Counted from the stretch's first letter, positions 28,905 through 38,653 are shown. The stretch is DNA of 64,000 bases from Salsipaludibacter sp963812245 (GCA_963812245.1 CAWEUK010000002.1:1984001-2048000), one strand, 5' to 3'. The notes: generated from the sequence alone by a model not told the origin. Numbers and translations are program-made.

Positions 28905-29687
28905 ATGGAGTCCGACCCGTCTCGATCTGATGACCACGCGCACTGGGAATCCCAGGCGATGGGCCACGTCATGGGTGGACTGGACGCGGATGCGTCGTCA
29001 TCCTTTCGCCGGCATCTGCTCGGCTGCTCCCACTGCAAGGCCCAGGTGCGGGAACTGCGTGATCTCGCCGGGAGCCTGCAGTTGGTGGCACGCGATGAGC
29101 AGTCGGTCCAGGCGATTCGACTGGCTGCTCGCACGGCGGCTGAACGGGAGGAGTCGGCAACAGCCGAACCCGTACAGGTCAGTGGCAGGATCCTGGCCGT
29201 GGTCGTCGTGACCGTGTTGGCCCTGGGCCTGCTGGTGTTCAGCAACATGCAGCAACGCCAACGTGCTGCGGCCGCGTCGGCCGTGGCCAGCGAACGTGCC
29301 AGCACGATCGCCGCCCTGGGCTCCGGGCTGGTGATCGACGATGTCACCATGGTGGGTGGGGCCTCCGGTGTCGTCGTCAGTGACGGTGACCGGATCGGGT
29401 GGTCGCTGTCGGGACTGCCGGATGCCACCGAGGATGAATGGTTGGTTGCCTGGTTGGTCAGCGACGGTGTCGCGGCGCAGGCCGACGTCGTGCAACCGGG
29501 CGAGCAGCCACCCGGCGCGATGGCCGGCAGTGTCACCGACAGTGAGGCCGACGAGTTGGTCATGACGATCACCCCGGCGGCGTCCGTGGTGGCCTCGGTG
29601 CCACGCGGGGACGCGCTGCCCGGTGAGGTGCAGGTGACCGCGGACCTGTCACTGGTGCGGGCCGGCAGCGACACCACTGACGGGTGA
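28905..29687 (+). CDS. Anti-sigma factor-like protein (zinc finger, RskA-like)
   Basis: 260 aa. The N-terminal zinc motif H-x3-C-x2-C is in FRRHLLGCSHC (H37, C41, C44). One hydrophobic helix at about 95-112 (ILAVVVVTVLALGLLVF) is followed by an extracytoplasmic region rich in strands, with GWSLSGLPDATEDEWLVAW resembling the RskA C-terminal domain. Such proteins hold an ECF sigma factor at the membrane. No sigma-factor gene is adjacent, so its partner would be elsewhere. Confidence 0.75.
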   Translation: MESDPSRSDDHAHWESQAMGHVMGGLDADASSSFRRHLLGCSHCKAQVRELRDLAGSLQLVARDEQSVQAIRLAARTAAEREESATAEPVQVSGRILAVVVVTVLALGLLVFSNMQQRQRAAAASAVASERASTIAALGSGLVIDDVTMVGGASGVVVSDGDRIGWSLSGLPDATEDEWLVAWLVSDGVAAQADVVQPGEQPPGAMAGSVTDSEADELVMTITPAASVVASVPRGDALPGEVQVTADLSLVRAGSDTTDG

Positions 29688-29736
29688 GTGCTGCCCTTGG
29701 CAGTGACAACGACCGACCGGTACCGTTGCCCGCCGC

Positions 29737-29808
29737 GGGCGCGTAGCTCAGTGGGAGAGCGCTGCCTTCACACGGCAGAGGCCGGAGGTTCGAAACCTCC
29801 CGCGCCCA
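29737..29808 (+). tRNA. tRNA-Val (anticodon CAC)
   Basis: A 72-nt cloverleaf: GGGCGCG pairs with CGCGCCC, D stem GCTC/GAGC, anticodon stem CTGCC/GGCAG with loop TTCACAC (anticodon CAC), T arm GGAGG-TTCGAAA-CCTCC, discriminator A. CCA is not encoded. Confidence 0.97.
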
Positions 29809-29815
29809 CCGCGAT

Positions 29816-29842
29816 CGGCTCCGACCCTCCAGGTCGGGGCCG
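29816..29842 (+). terminator. Terminator downstream of tRNA-Val
   Basis: An 11-bp stem with one G-T pair (CGGCTCCGACC with GGTCGGGGCCG) and a 5-nt loop lies 8 bases after the tRNA, followed by a T/C-rich run. Confidence 0.75.
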
Positions 29843-29929
29843 CTTCCATTTCCTCGACCCCGCCCACCCCGGGAGGGTGGATCCTCGTCCATCGGGGCCG
29901 CCGTCCAATGGGGAGCGCTGGGACTGGCG

Positions 29930-30389
29930 TCACCCGACTTCTTCGGATGACGAGGGATCGTGGGTGTCCAGGTCGGCCAGTCGCGCTCGCCAGCCGGTCA
30001 CGTTGCGGTCCACGCGCCGCCACTGCCCGACGGTGGCGAGCAGGGCTGCGACCAGACCGGCGACCAGCCATGGGCCCCAGGTGACACCGGTCTGGGCCCG
30101 ACCGAAGCCCCACACGGTCATCAGTACCAGCCACCCCAGGCCCACGGCCGCCGCCCGCAGTCGCCAGCTGGTTGCCAGTCGACGGCGCAACAGTCCGGTG
30201 ACCACCTCGACGTCCGCAGGCTCCACGGGGCCACGGGTCATCTGCCGGGCGAGTTCGACGACGACGCGCCGACGACAATTCGTCCCACCGCTGCCCAGCC
30301 GTGCCGGTCGGCGCGGGCGGCAGCAGCAGTCGATCCGGCACCCTGGACCGACGCCGGTGAGCGGGGGTGCCGTCGCGTGGGGCAGCCAC
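29930..30389 (-). CDS. Small membrane protein, unknown function (frame break)
   Basis: The GTG at 30389 lies one base after the stop of the upstream gene, suggesting translational coupling. The frame breaks by one extra base at about 30266; bridging gives WDELSSA then VVVELARQMTRGPVEPADVE. Two hydrophobic helices follow (AAAVGLGWLVLMTVWGF and WGPWLVAGLVAALLATV) and then an acidic C-terminus. I do not recognise the family. Confidence 0.55.
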
Positions 30390-30390
30390 C

Positions 30391-30927
30391 TCAGGACGAA
30401 CCGTCCGGGGGCGCCAGCCCGTGCGACCGGGCGACGTCGGACGCTTCGCCCCGTGCCGCGACGGACTGCTGGTCGTGCGTCCCGTCGGACTGCTCGGGGT
30501 CCGCCGTGGCGATCGGTGGTGAGGGTCGATGGTGGGGATGGCCCGGCGTGATGCGGTCGGCCTTCATCTCGGCCTCGTGGATGTGACGGGGCGGATCCCC
30601 AAGATCTCGCCGGACCCTGGCCTCCAGGTCACGGGCCACCGACCAGTAGGTGTCGTCGTACTCCTCGACGACCTGGAAGGTCCAGCGGCCCTCGATGACG
30701 TTGCGTCCCACCAGTTCGCGCTCGAGCAGGTCAGCCGCGTCGTCGTGGCCCGCGTCGCGCATTGCCTCCACGGCCTCGCCAACCAGCAGGTCTGCGTGCC
30801 CACTCATCTGGTGGAAGTCGTAGAGCCGACCACGGGCACGCTCGATCCACTCGAGCGCCTCCGACAGGCGACCCAGGGCCGCCACGGTGTCATCGGTCAT
30901 GCCGTCGGGGCGACGTTGCAGGCTCAT
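30391..30927 (-). CDS. Conserved actinobacterial protein of unknown function
   Basis: 178 aa, helical and charged, with no membrane segment. The core (LSEALEWIERARGRLYDFHQ, then DLLERELVGRNVIEGRWTF and VVEEYDDTYW) looks strongly conserved and resembles hypothetical proteins of other Actinomycetota, as far as I can recall. The C-terminal 60 residues are low-complexity. An alternative start lies at the internal MTDDTVAAL. It is coupled to the small membrane-protein gene downstream and diverges from thrS. Confidence 0.65.
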   Translation of the reverse strand: MSLQRRPDGMTDDTVAALGRLSEALEWIERARGRLYDFHQMSGHADLLVGEAVEAMRDAGHDDAADLLERELVGRNVIEGRWTFQVVEEYDDTYWSVARDLEARVRRDLGDPPRHIHEAEMKADRITPGHPHHRPSPPIATADPEQSDGTHDQQSVAARGEASDVARSHGLAPPDGSS

Positions 30928-31044
30928 GGTCGCGAGCCTAGCCAGCCGGGGTTCCCGATCCGCGGCTCGGCCGGCTGGTGCATCGGTCGAGGTGGGCGTG
31001 ACCCGGGGTTCGGCCAAGTCGTCGACACGATCAGCGGCAGGCGG

Positions 31045-31074
31045 TTGCGTTCGGGCCGAGCCATGTGGCATGCT
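31045..31074 (+). promoter_or_regulatory. Predicted promoter for a leaderless leader peptide
   Basis: A -35-like TTGCGT (31045-31050) and a -10-like CATGCT (31069-31074) are 18 bp apart. The expected transcription start falls on the ATG at 31081, which would make the first small ORF leaderless, a common arrangement for actinobacterial leader peptides. The -10 is a weak match. Confidence 0.4.
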
Positions 31075-31080
31075 GGATCC

Positions 31081-31146
31081 ATGCACATCCTGTTGACGAC
31101 GACGCCACGGCCCACGCGAACGATTCGCGTCGGGCGGCCTTCCTGA
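31081..31146 (+). CDS. Possible threonine-rich leader peptide upstream of thrS
   Basis: A 21-codon ORF encodes MHILLTTTPRPTRTIRVGRP followed by Ser and stop. Five of 21 residues are Thr, three of them consecutive. Inside it, ACGCGAA-CGA-TTCGCGT (31114-31130), extended by CCC/GGG, forms a strong hairpin directly after the Thr codons. A second TTCGCG about 40 bases further on could pair with the same left arm. This is the layout of ribosome-mediated attenuation. ThrS starts 130 bases later. The rest of the 349-bp gap (30928-31276) shows no gene. Confidence 0.4.
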   Translation: MHILLTTTPRPTRTIRVGRPS

Positions 31147-31276
31147 GCCAACGTCGCCGTCCGACGAGACTTCGCGGTCGTCTCTGACCGTCATCCCCGC
31201 CGTCTTCCGGTCCGGGCGCGCCATGCCCACGAGCCGGTCAGCGCCGGAATAGTCTTGCCTTCCAACAGGAGTTGCC

Positions 31277-33300
31277 ATGTCCACCTCATTGACCGTCCAG
31301 TCCGGTGACGCCAGCGCGCAGCTGGCTCCCGACACCACTGCGCTGCAGGCCCTCAAGGAACTCGAGGCCATCCGCGGTGCGGTGGTCGCCGCCGCCGCGA
31401 ACGGGTCCCAGTGGGACCTGGATCGCCCACTGGCCGAGGCCGCGGGGGCCGACGGGATCGTGACCGTCGAGCCCATCTACGCCGACACCGATGCGGGACG
31501 ATTCATCCTTCGTCACTCGACCGCGCACATCATGGCCCAGGCCGTCACCGAGCTGTTTCCCGGCGCCAAGTGGGCCATCGGACCGCCGATCGAGAATGGG
31601 TTCTACTACGACTTCGACGTCGAGGAACCGTTCACTGGCGACGACCTCGAGCGCATCGAGGCGCGCATGCGCGAGTTGATGAAGCAGCGCCAGTCGTTCG
31701 TGCGCGAGGAGGTCGCGATCGACGATGCTCGTGTCGAGTTCGCCGACCAGCCCTACAAGCTCGAGATCATCGATGCCGTCGACAAGGGCGAGATCGTCAG
31801 CCCGGTCGACACCGCCGCGGACGACGGCACCGACCACGACCCCACCTTCACCGTCTATCGCAACGTGCTGCCTGACGGAGACGTGGCGTGGTCGGACCTG
31901 TGCCGCGGTCCCGCACGTGCCGTCGTCGGAGCGCATTCCGGCGTTCACCCTTCTGCGCAGCGCCGGCGCCTACTGGCGGGGCCGCGAGGACCGCCCGATG
32001 CTCCAGCGGATCTATGGCACCGCATGGGAGTCGCGCAAGGCCCTGCAGGCCCACCTCACCATGTTGGAGGAGGCGGCCAGGCGCGACCACCGCAAGCTGG
32101 GCCGCGAACTCGAACTGACCCACTTCCCGGACGAATTGGGACCCGGTCTGTCGATCTTCCTGCCCAAGGGCGCCATGGTGCGCAAGCAGATGGAGGACTG
32201 GATTCGCGACGAGGTCCTCGCGCGCGGCTACGAAGCGGTCTACTCGCCCCACATCGCCAAGGAGGACCTGTGGCGGATCTCGGGTCACCTCGACAACTAC
32301 GCCGAATTGATGTATCCGGGCATGGAGATCGACGAGTCGGCGCGCTACCGCCTGAAGCCGATGAACTGCCCCTTCCACCTGCTGGCCTACAAGTCGCGGA
32401 CCCGGTCGTACCGGGAGTTGCCGGTGCGACTGTCCGAACTGGGGACCGTCTATCGCTACGAGAAGTCCGGGGTGGTCAACGGCCAGTTGCGCGCGCGCGG
32501 GTTCACCCAGGACGACAGCCACATCTTCTGTCGTGAGGACCAGGTCGTGGCCGAGGTGGCCGACTGCGTGACCTTCGCGATGGACCTGTACCGCGTCTTC
32601 GGGTTCGGAGCCCCCAGTCGCGTCGCCATCTCGACTCGTCCCGTCAAGTCGATCGGGTCCGACGAGCAGTGGGAGGTCGCGGAGGCGTCGCTGGTCAAGG
32701 CGGTCGAGGGCCTGGGCCTGGACTACCAGGTCGACGAGGGCGAGGGTGCCTTCTACGGTCCCAAGATCGACATCCACCTGCGCGATGCGCTGGGCCGAGA
32801 ATGGCAGACCACCACCGTGCAGGTGGACTTCAACCTGCCCGAGCGTTTCGACCTGACCTACGTCGGCGAGGACGGTGAGCACCATCGACCCTGGATGGTG
32901 CACCGCGCGCTGTTCGGATCCATCGAACGATTCTTCGCCGTCATGGTCGAGTCGTTCAACGGTGCGTTCCCGACCTGGTTGGCGCCCGTGCAGGCACTCG
33001 TGATCCCCGTGGCCGCTGAATTCGACGACTACGCAGGCGAGGTGGCGGCAGCGCTGCGTGCCGAGCGCGTGCGGGTGGAGGTCGATGCCTCCGATGACAC
33101 CCTCGGCAACAAGATCCGAAAGGCGGCGACCTCGAAGGTGCCGTACGCGCTGATCGTGGGCGGCGACGAGGCAGACCGCGCACACCGTCGCGGTCCGGCC
33201 GTACGCGGGCAAGCAGCGCAAGGATGTGGCCCTGGCGGACTTCGTTGCCGACCTGGCCGGGGAGATCCTCGACCAGGTGGCGGAGCCCCGATCGATGTGA
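31277..33300 (+). CDS. thrS: Threonyl-tRNA synthetase (two frame breaks)
   Basis: About 674 aa once joined. A TGS domain comes first, then the editing domain (HSTAHIMAQAV with the HxxxH site), then the class II core (ELTHFPDELGPGLSIFLPKG, motif 2 SELGTVYRYEKSGVVNG, motif 3 PWMVHRALFGSIERFF) and the anticodon-binding domain. The Cys in MNCPFH binds the catalytic zinc. Breaks by one extra base occur at about 31913 (RGPHVPSSERIP after repair) and 33183 (TVAVRPYAGKQRKDVALADF after repair). CAACAGGAGTTGCC precedes the ATG. The gene is essential, so the breaks are probably errors. Confidence 0.95.
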
Positions 33301-33372
33301 TCGCGACGGCGGCGACCGCTGCCGTCGCACCGGTCCGGACCGGACCAGCAAACTTGACCTGAAAGGCAGGGC

Positions 33373-34597
33373 ATGCGGACGCTGGCAGTCATCCTGGGGG
33401 CCGGTCTCGTCGTGCTCGTGTTCCTGGGCATGGTGGACACGTTGGTGTCGGCCCGCCTGCGCTCGTTGAGGCGGCGTCGGTTCGCGATCTGGTTGCCAGC
33501 GGTGGCCTGGCCAGTGTTCCGGGGCATTGCGCGGCGCTCCGGCGGTCGGGCGGACGCGGCCGGCGATCCCCTGAAGGCGATCGAGCGTCGCGAGGGCGTG
33601 CTGTCGATGTATCCGTCGATCGCCCTGCTGTCGCTGATCGCCTGCTGGGTCGGCTTCCAGGTGCTGGGCTGGGCGCTGGTGTGGTGGGGCAGCGGCCTGA
33701 TCGACGGCGTCGTCGACCTCTCCGAGTCGCTGTACTACTCCGGCGTCGTCTACTTCACCATCGGATTCGGTGACATCGTTCCGGTGGTCAGTGCCCGGCC
33801 GCATGCTCACGCTGGTCGAGGGGTTCAGCGGTGTGCTGTTCATCGCACTGACGGTCGGCTACCTGCCGAGCCTGTACTCCTCGTTCGCCCAGCGCGAAGG
33901 GCAACTGCTGCTGCTCGACGACAGCGAACCCGGCGTGGTGACGCCGATGGGGCTGGCGGTCGAGTTCCTCGACGGATCGACCGACTTCCGGGACCTCGAC
34001 GACACGCTGGTCGAATGGGAGCGATGGGTCGTGATGGTGCTGGAGTCCCACACCTCCAACCCGATCCTGTCCTACTTCCGCTCGCAGCACGCCGGCCAGT
34101 CGTGGGTCACCGGTATGGGGCTGATGGCCGATGTGGCTGCGATCGTCGTCGTGGTGCAGGGCGAACGGGTCGGCCCTGCATGGCGCCTGTACCGGCGCTG
34201 TGTGCGGACCTTCGACGTGATGGTGCAATTGCTGCGACTGGATGACGTGCAGGTTGCCGACATGACCCACCGCAGCTTCCAGGAGAATCTCGACGAGTGG
34301 GCGCGACACGGGTGGCCGCTGCCCAGGGACCCCGAGGCCATGCGGGACGAGTACCAGTCCCTGCGGCGGGCCTACACGGGGCAGCTGCAGGCCTTGGCGA
34401 AGCACCTGGATGCACCGCCGGGATTCTGGAGCCAGGCTTCCTCGCCCACGCAGATCGTCATCCCCGACGAGGGTGGCGGACCGGGTCGTGCACTGCCGTC
34501 GGCGGCGATCGGGGCACCGTCCGCGCCGAACACGCCCGTGGCGTCGCAGCCGCCCAGTGGGGACGCACCAGATTCACCCGACGACGCGGCGGAATGA
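33373..34597 (+). CDS. Potassium-channel-like membrane protein (frame break)
   Basis: The N-terminal helix (LAVILGAGLVVLVFLGMVDTL), a helix near residue 80-105, and the pore segment VVYFTIGFGDIVP match a two-helix ion channel with K-selective filter TIGFGD. One extra base near 33788 breaks the frame; bridging gives VPVSVPGRMLTLVEGF, the inner helix GVLFIALTVGYLP, and a soluble domain of about 240 aa with an acidic, Pro-rich tail. The joined length is about 407 aa. What gates it is unknown. It lies 4 bases before the HIT gene. Confidence 0.8.
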
Positions 34598-34600
34598 GCC

Positions 34601-35149
34601 ATGGGCACGCGGGAGCCAGACGCCAGGGCGAACCAGCCAGGCGTGGCCGTGGATGCGTTGCAGCGCCTGTGGGCACCGTGGCGGTTCGGCTACGTGGGCA
34701 GCGACGAGCCGGCGATCGAGGGGTGCCCGTTCTGCGTCCTGCCGGCCCGGGACCACGACCAGGACCGTGACAGCCTGATCCTGCATCGAGGGGCCGGCTC
34801 ATTCGTCATGCTCAATGCCTATCCGTACAACCCGGGACACCTGTTGGTCGTGCCCTACGACCACGAGCGCTTCCTCAACGACGTGGAGGAGGAGGCCGCG
34901 GCCGAATTGTGGCGGCTGGGCCGTCGCGGCGCAGCCGTGCTGCACGATTCGCTCGCGGCCGAGGGTGTCAACCTCGGCATGAACCTGGGTCCTGCCGCGG
35001 GTGCGGGCATCGCTGACCACGTCCACCTGCACGTGGTGCCGCGGTGGTCTGGCGACACGAACTTCATCTCCGCGATCGGCGCCGCCCGGGTCCTGCCACG
35101 GGCGCTCACCGAGGTCTTCGACGAGTTGGCGGCGGCCGACTGGACCTGA
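34601..35149 (+). CDS. HIT-family phosphohydrolase/phosphorylase (Ap4A phosphorylase-like)
   Basis: 182 aa with the histidine-triad motif HVHLHVVPRW near residues 140-150, preceded by YPYNPGHLLVVPYDH. The Cys pair in EGCPFC and the RLWAPWRFGYV opening match the actinobacterial HIT proteins (Rv2613c type) that sit just before pgsA and act on Ap4A-like dinucleotides. The position in this conserved block supports the call. Confidence 0.88.
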   Translation: MGTREPDARANQPGVAVDALQRLWAPWRFGYVGSDEPAIEGCPFCVLPARDHDQDRDSLILHRGAGSFVMLNAYPYNPGHLLVVPYDHERFLNDVEEEAAAELWRLGRRGAAVLHDSLAAEGVNLGMNLGPAAGAGIADHVHLHVVPRWSGDTNFISAIGAARVLPRALTEVFDELAAADWT

Positions 35150-35189
35150 GCAGACCGGACCGGAGCAGACCGGACCGGAGCCGACCGGG
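35148..35189. repeat. 15-bp tandem repeat at the HIT gene end
   Basis: GAGCAGACCGGACCG is repeated twice exactly (35148-35162, 35163-35177) with a third degenerate partial copy. It overlaps the HIT stop codon and lies before the convergent hydrolase gene. Confidence 0.85.
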
Positions 35190-35229
35190 CAGCGGCCGAG
35201 GGGACCGTCGTCGGGTCGAGCAGCGGGGG

Positions 35230-36591
35230 TCAGCCCGCCGGGCAGGGTGCGGGGAGCACGTGGCCGTTCGGGGTCGCGAAATCGGTGAACCGGCATCCGT
35301 AGTCGGATGCGGCCACCACGGCCGGGTCCAACACGACGTCGCCTTCCGGCCGCAGCCCGGTCTCGACCCAGGTCACCAGGTCGGCCATCGCCGTCTGTTG
35401 CTCCACCATCGTGAAGCCACAGTGGTTGACGCCGCGGATGGCACGCTGGACCAGCAGGTCGGACTTGCCGGCGGCTGCCACCTCGGTGGCGTAGACCACC
35501 TCGTTGTGGAACGGCACGAACAGGTCACCGAGGTTGTGCAGGGACAGCACCGGCACGGTGATGTCACCGGTGACGACGGGAACCGGCTTGAGTGCCATCG
35601 AGTTGCGCAGCCTGGTGGCGCCGTCCACGCGCACGACGTCGGCGTTGAGCGCTGCCTCGGCGGGGCTGGTCGATGGATCGAGGTCGAGTTGGTACTGGGT
35701 GTCGGAGTTGTCGGCCACGATGCCCTTCTGGCCGGAAAGGGTGCCATCCCCGATCGCGAGGTCGAACAGGAAGTTGCCCGGTGTGGAGGCGTAGGTGGGG
35801 TAGGAGTTCCAGAATGCCCAGGCCTGGTCGAAGTTGGGGCGATCGCCACCTGACTGCAGCTCCACCAACTGCTTGAACTGCTGGCCGGTCGGGTTGAGCA
35901 CCACTGGCCAACCGTTGGGAACGGCTTGGAGGTTGGCCTTGATCGCCGGGACGTCGACACCCAGCCAGGTCCCGGCATCCTCGATGGGGTAGCGCGACGT
36001 GCCCAACGCCAACTGCTGCGCCGTGGCGTTGAAGTCGAGGAAGTAGTCGAACAACTCGTAGTCGCCCAGGACGCCGCACACCGGCATGGCCCCGTCGTAG
36101 GCGTTCGGGTACTGCTCGATGGATCGTGCGGTGACGTGGCCGCCCATCGATGCGCCGGTCATGTAGACACGGTCGGGCCTGCCGACCTCCTTGCGGAACA
36201 CGTTGGTCAGGCGGTGCATGTCGTCGACGGCGACACCGACGTTGTAGTCGTTGGCGCTGTAGCTGGACGCGGCCCAGGCGAACCCGTTGGCCAGCAACCA
36301 GGAGCGCAGGGGATGGTTGTCGACCGTCAACTCGAGGCCGGCACCGCGGAACCCGTGGGCCCACATCACCAAGGAGCCATTCCAGTCGTCGGGCACCTCC
36401 ATCCGGTAGCCGGCGCCGTGCTCGACCCCCCAGTACTGCGTGGCGGGAAGGTCAGCAAGATCGTCGAATGGCAGCCGGTCCTCGTTGACGAACCATGCGG
36501 GCCCGTCAGGACCCGGACCCGGGACGGCGGCAGCCGCCGTCGGCAGGGTGACGGCAACGACCGCGACGAGGACGACGAGGAGACGGCGCAT
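35230..36591 (-). CDS. Secreted alpha/beta hydrolase
   Basis: 453 aa. A signal peptide (LLVVLVAVVAVTLPTAAAA) precedes an alpha/beta hydrolase domain with nucleophile elbow TGASMGGH (about residue 145), an acid in LHNLGDLFVPF and a His in IRGVNHCGF. SLVMWAHGFRGAG supplies the oxyanion-hole region. Four Cys (two in the mature core, two near the end) may form disulfides. It could be an esterase or a polymer depolymerase; the substrate is not evident. It lies on the minus strand between the HIT gene and pgsA, interrupting the usual block. Confidence 0.82.
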   Translation of the reverse strand: MRRLLVVLVAVVAVTLPTAAAAVPGPGPDGPAWFVNEDRLPFDDLADLPATQYWGVEHGAGYRMEVPDDWNGSLVMWAHGFRGAGLELTVDNHPLRSWLLANGFAWAASSYSANDYNVGVAVDDMHRLTNVFRKEVGRPDRVYMTGASMGGHVTARSIEQYPNAYDGAMPVCGVLGDYELFDYFLDFNATAQQLALGTSRYPIEDAGTWLGVDVPAIKANLQAVPNGWPVVLNPTGQQFKQLVELQSGGDRPNFDQAWAFWNSYPTYASTPGNFLFDLAIGDGTLSGQKGIVADNSDTQYQLDLDPSTSPAEAALNADVVRVDGATRLRNSMALKPVPVVTGDITVPVLSLHNLGDLFVPFHNEVVYATEVAAAGKSDLLVQRAIRGVNHCGFTMVEQQTAMADLVTWVETGLRPEGDVVLDPAVVAASDYGCRFTDFATPNGHVLPAPCPAG

Positions 36592-36833
36592 GGGGCGACT
36601 TCCGTGGGGGGCGGACGGATGACGCTAGCGCGCGCAGTCCCGGCGGTCCCCGGGTCAGTCACGCCGGATCAGTCGGGGTTGGGCGGACCTGTGCGCTACC
36701 TTCGGGGCCGTCCGCAACCCGTCCAGGGCATGCCTGACCACAGGCGCACGTGTGACACGGGCGCCGGTTCGGGCGGCCGACTCGCCGGGTTGCGCCCCGC
36801 TGCTCCTCTCCGCCCCGATCCATCGAGAACCGC

Positions 36834-37607
36834 GTGGCACTGCGTGCACGATTCGACCCCGTCATCCAGAGCGTGGTGTCGCCCATGGGTCGGGGTCTGG
36901 CCCACCTGGGCGTCACGCCCAATTCGCTGACCACGCTGGGCCTGGTCCTGACCAGTGTCGGCGCTGGATTCGTCGTCGCCGACCAACCCGTCATCGGGGG
37001 CTGGGTCCTGGTGCTGGGCGGCCTGATGGACACGCTCGACGGCGCCGTGGCCAGGGCGGACAACAAGTCCACGCCCTTCGGCGCCTTCTACGACTCGGTT
37101 TCGGACCGCCTGTCCGACGGGATCATCCTGGCCGGCGTGGCGTTCTGGTTGCGTGATCAACCTCGCCTGTTCGCATTGACGATCACGGCGCTCGTCGCGG
37201 CGCAGGTGACCTCCTATGTCCGGGCAAAGGCCGAGGCGATCGACCTGGAGTGCCAGATCGGGATCCTCGAGCGCGCTGAGCGCGCCATCATCCTGATGTT
37301 CGGGTTGGTCATGTGGCGCTGGATCCTCGAGCCGGTGCTGTGGGTACTGGCCGTCGGCGGCATCATCACCGTCGTCCAACGCGTCCACCACGTGTGGTGC
37401 CAGGTCGCCCGTGACCTGCCCGAGGACCTGATGGTGCTGGCGGCCGGGGGACGCGCCTGGAACCGCGCCTTCAAGGAGGCTGCCCGCAGGCTCTACGGCG
37501 CCAAGAACTTCGATGCCGCGTGGGACGACATGGTCGCCGGGGAACCCGATGAGGACCTGGACGAGGTCACGGGGGCCACGGGTCGGACACCCGGGTCGCC
37601 GGCATGA
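36834..37607 (+). CDS. pgsA: CDP-alcohol phosphatidyltransferase (phosphatidylinositol phosphate synthase)
   Basis: 257 aa membrane enzyme. The signature D-x2-DG-x2-AR-x8-G-x3-D-x3-D is present (DTLDGAVARADNKSTPFGAF then YDSVSDRLSD). In this gene order the product is expected to be the phosphatidylinositol phosphate synthase that starts phosphatidylinositol mannoside synthesis. The GTG at 36834 is the start, and its stop overlaps the acyltransferase start (ATGA). The 242-bp gap upstream holds a possible -10 (TACCTT, about 36692) and nothing else obvious. Confidence 0.92.
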   Translation: MALRARFDPVIQSVVSPMGRGLAHLGVTPNSLTTLGLVLTSVGAGFVVADQPVIGGWVLVLGGLMDTLDGAVARADNKSTPFGAFYDSVSDRLSDGIILAGVAFWLRDQPRLFALTITALVAAQVTSYVRAKAEAIDLECQIGILERAERAIILMFGLVMWRWILEPVLWVLAVGGIITVVQRVHHVWCQVARDLPEDLMVLAAGGRAWNRAFKEAARRLYGAKNFDAAWDDMVAGEPDEDLDEVTGATGRTPGSPA

Positions 37608-38653
37608 CCCAGGGCCGCCCCGACACGCCGGCAGACGCGGCTGCCGAGATCGCGGCGAAGCACGCGGCAACGGTCGACGACCTGCCGCCCTCGGGCCCGG
37701 AATCCCTGCGCCAACGCGCGGGCTACTGGGGATACCGGTCAGCATGGGAGGGCGTCGCGCACCTGCCCGCGCCCGTGGCCGACCCCGCTCCGGCGGCCGT
37801 CGGGGCACTGTGGCACCGCTTCGGCAGCGACGACCAGCAGGCCCAGCTGCGGGCCAACCTCACCCGCGTCATGGACCACCCGGATCCCAGCGACCTGGAC
37901 CGAGCTGTCGCCGCCGCCTATCGCTCGTATGCGCGGTACTGGATGGACTCCTTTCGACTGCACACGATGGATCCGGCGACGGTCGTGGCGAACTCGACCG
38001 GCCACCAGCTCGAACTGGTCGACGAGATGGTGGCCGAGGGCGACGGTGGCATCCTGGCCACCGCGCACCTGGGGTCGTGGGACATCGGGGCCATGTTCAC
38101 CACGCAACGGCACTGGAACATGGCCGTGGTGGCGGAGGTGGTGCAACCGCGCCGCCTGTTCGACCGGTTCGTGCAGTTGCGACGGCGCGCCGGCATCGAG
38201 GTGTTCCCGCTCGTGCGCGGCGGCGACATGGTTGACCGCATGGCCGGCGCCATCGAGCGCGGCGGGCTGGCCACGCTGCTCGCCGACCGCGACCTCGGTC
38301 GCCGGGGTCCGATCGTCGAGTTCTTCGGTGAACCCTGTCGCCTGCCGGCAGGCACTGCCGTGCTGGCTCGTCGGACCGGGCGACCGGTGGCCACGGGTGC
38401 CTTCCTGGCCCGGGATCCCGGCCAGTGGCACGGCCACATCCACTCCCGCATCGACATCTCGGGTCTGTCCGTCGTGGCGGGGACCCAGGCCATCGCACAC
38501 GAACTCGAGGGACTCATCCGCCAGTACCCCGAACAGTGGCACGTGTTCGTGCCGAACTGGCTGGTGGATCGCGAACCGGCGCATCCGGTCGCCGTCGCCT
38601 GGCGCGAGACCGGGACGTGGCCGGTGGGCTGGGACCCCGAGGCCCAACAGTGA
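37604..38653 (+). CDS. Phosphatidylinositol mannoside acyltransferase (LpxL/HtrB family)
   Basis: 349 aa. The acyltransferase motif HLGSWD (H-x4-D) lies at about residue 150, and RRRAGIEVFPLVRGGDMVDR with LLADRDLGRRGPIVEFFG are the LpxL-family blocks. Between pgsA and a GT4 mannosyltransferase, it matches PatA of mycobacteria, which acylates a mannose of PIM. It overlaps both neighbours, indicating one operon. Confidence 0.9.
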   Translation: MTQGRPDTPADAAAEIAAKHAATVDDLPPSGPESLRQRAGYWGYRSAWEGVAHLPAPVADPAPAAVGALWHRFGSDDQQAQLRANLTRVMDHPDPSDLDRAVAAAYRSYARYWMDSFRLHTMDPATVVANSTGHQLELVDEMVAEGDGGILATAHLGSWDIGAMFTTQRHWNMAVVAEVVQPRRLFDRFVQLRRRAGIEVFPLVRGGDMVDRMAGAIERGGLATLLADRDLGRRGPIVEFFGEPCRLPAGTAVLARRTGRPVATGAFLARDPGQWHGHIHSRIDISGLSVVAGTQAIAHELEGLIRQYPEQWHVFVPNWLVDREPAHPVAVAWRETGTWPVGWDPEAQQ

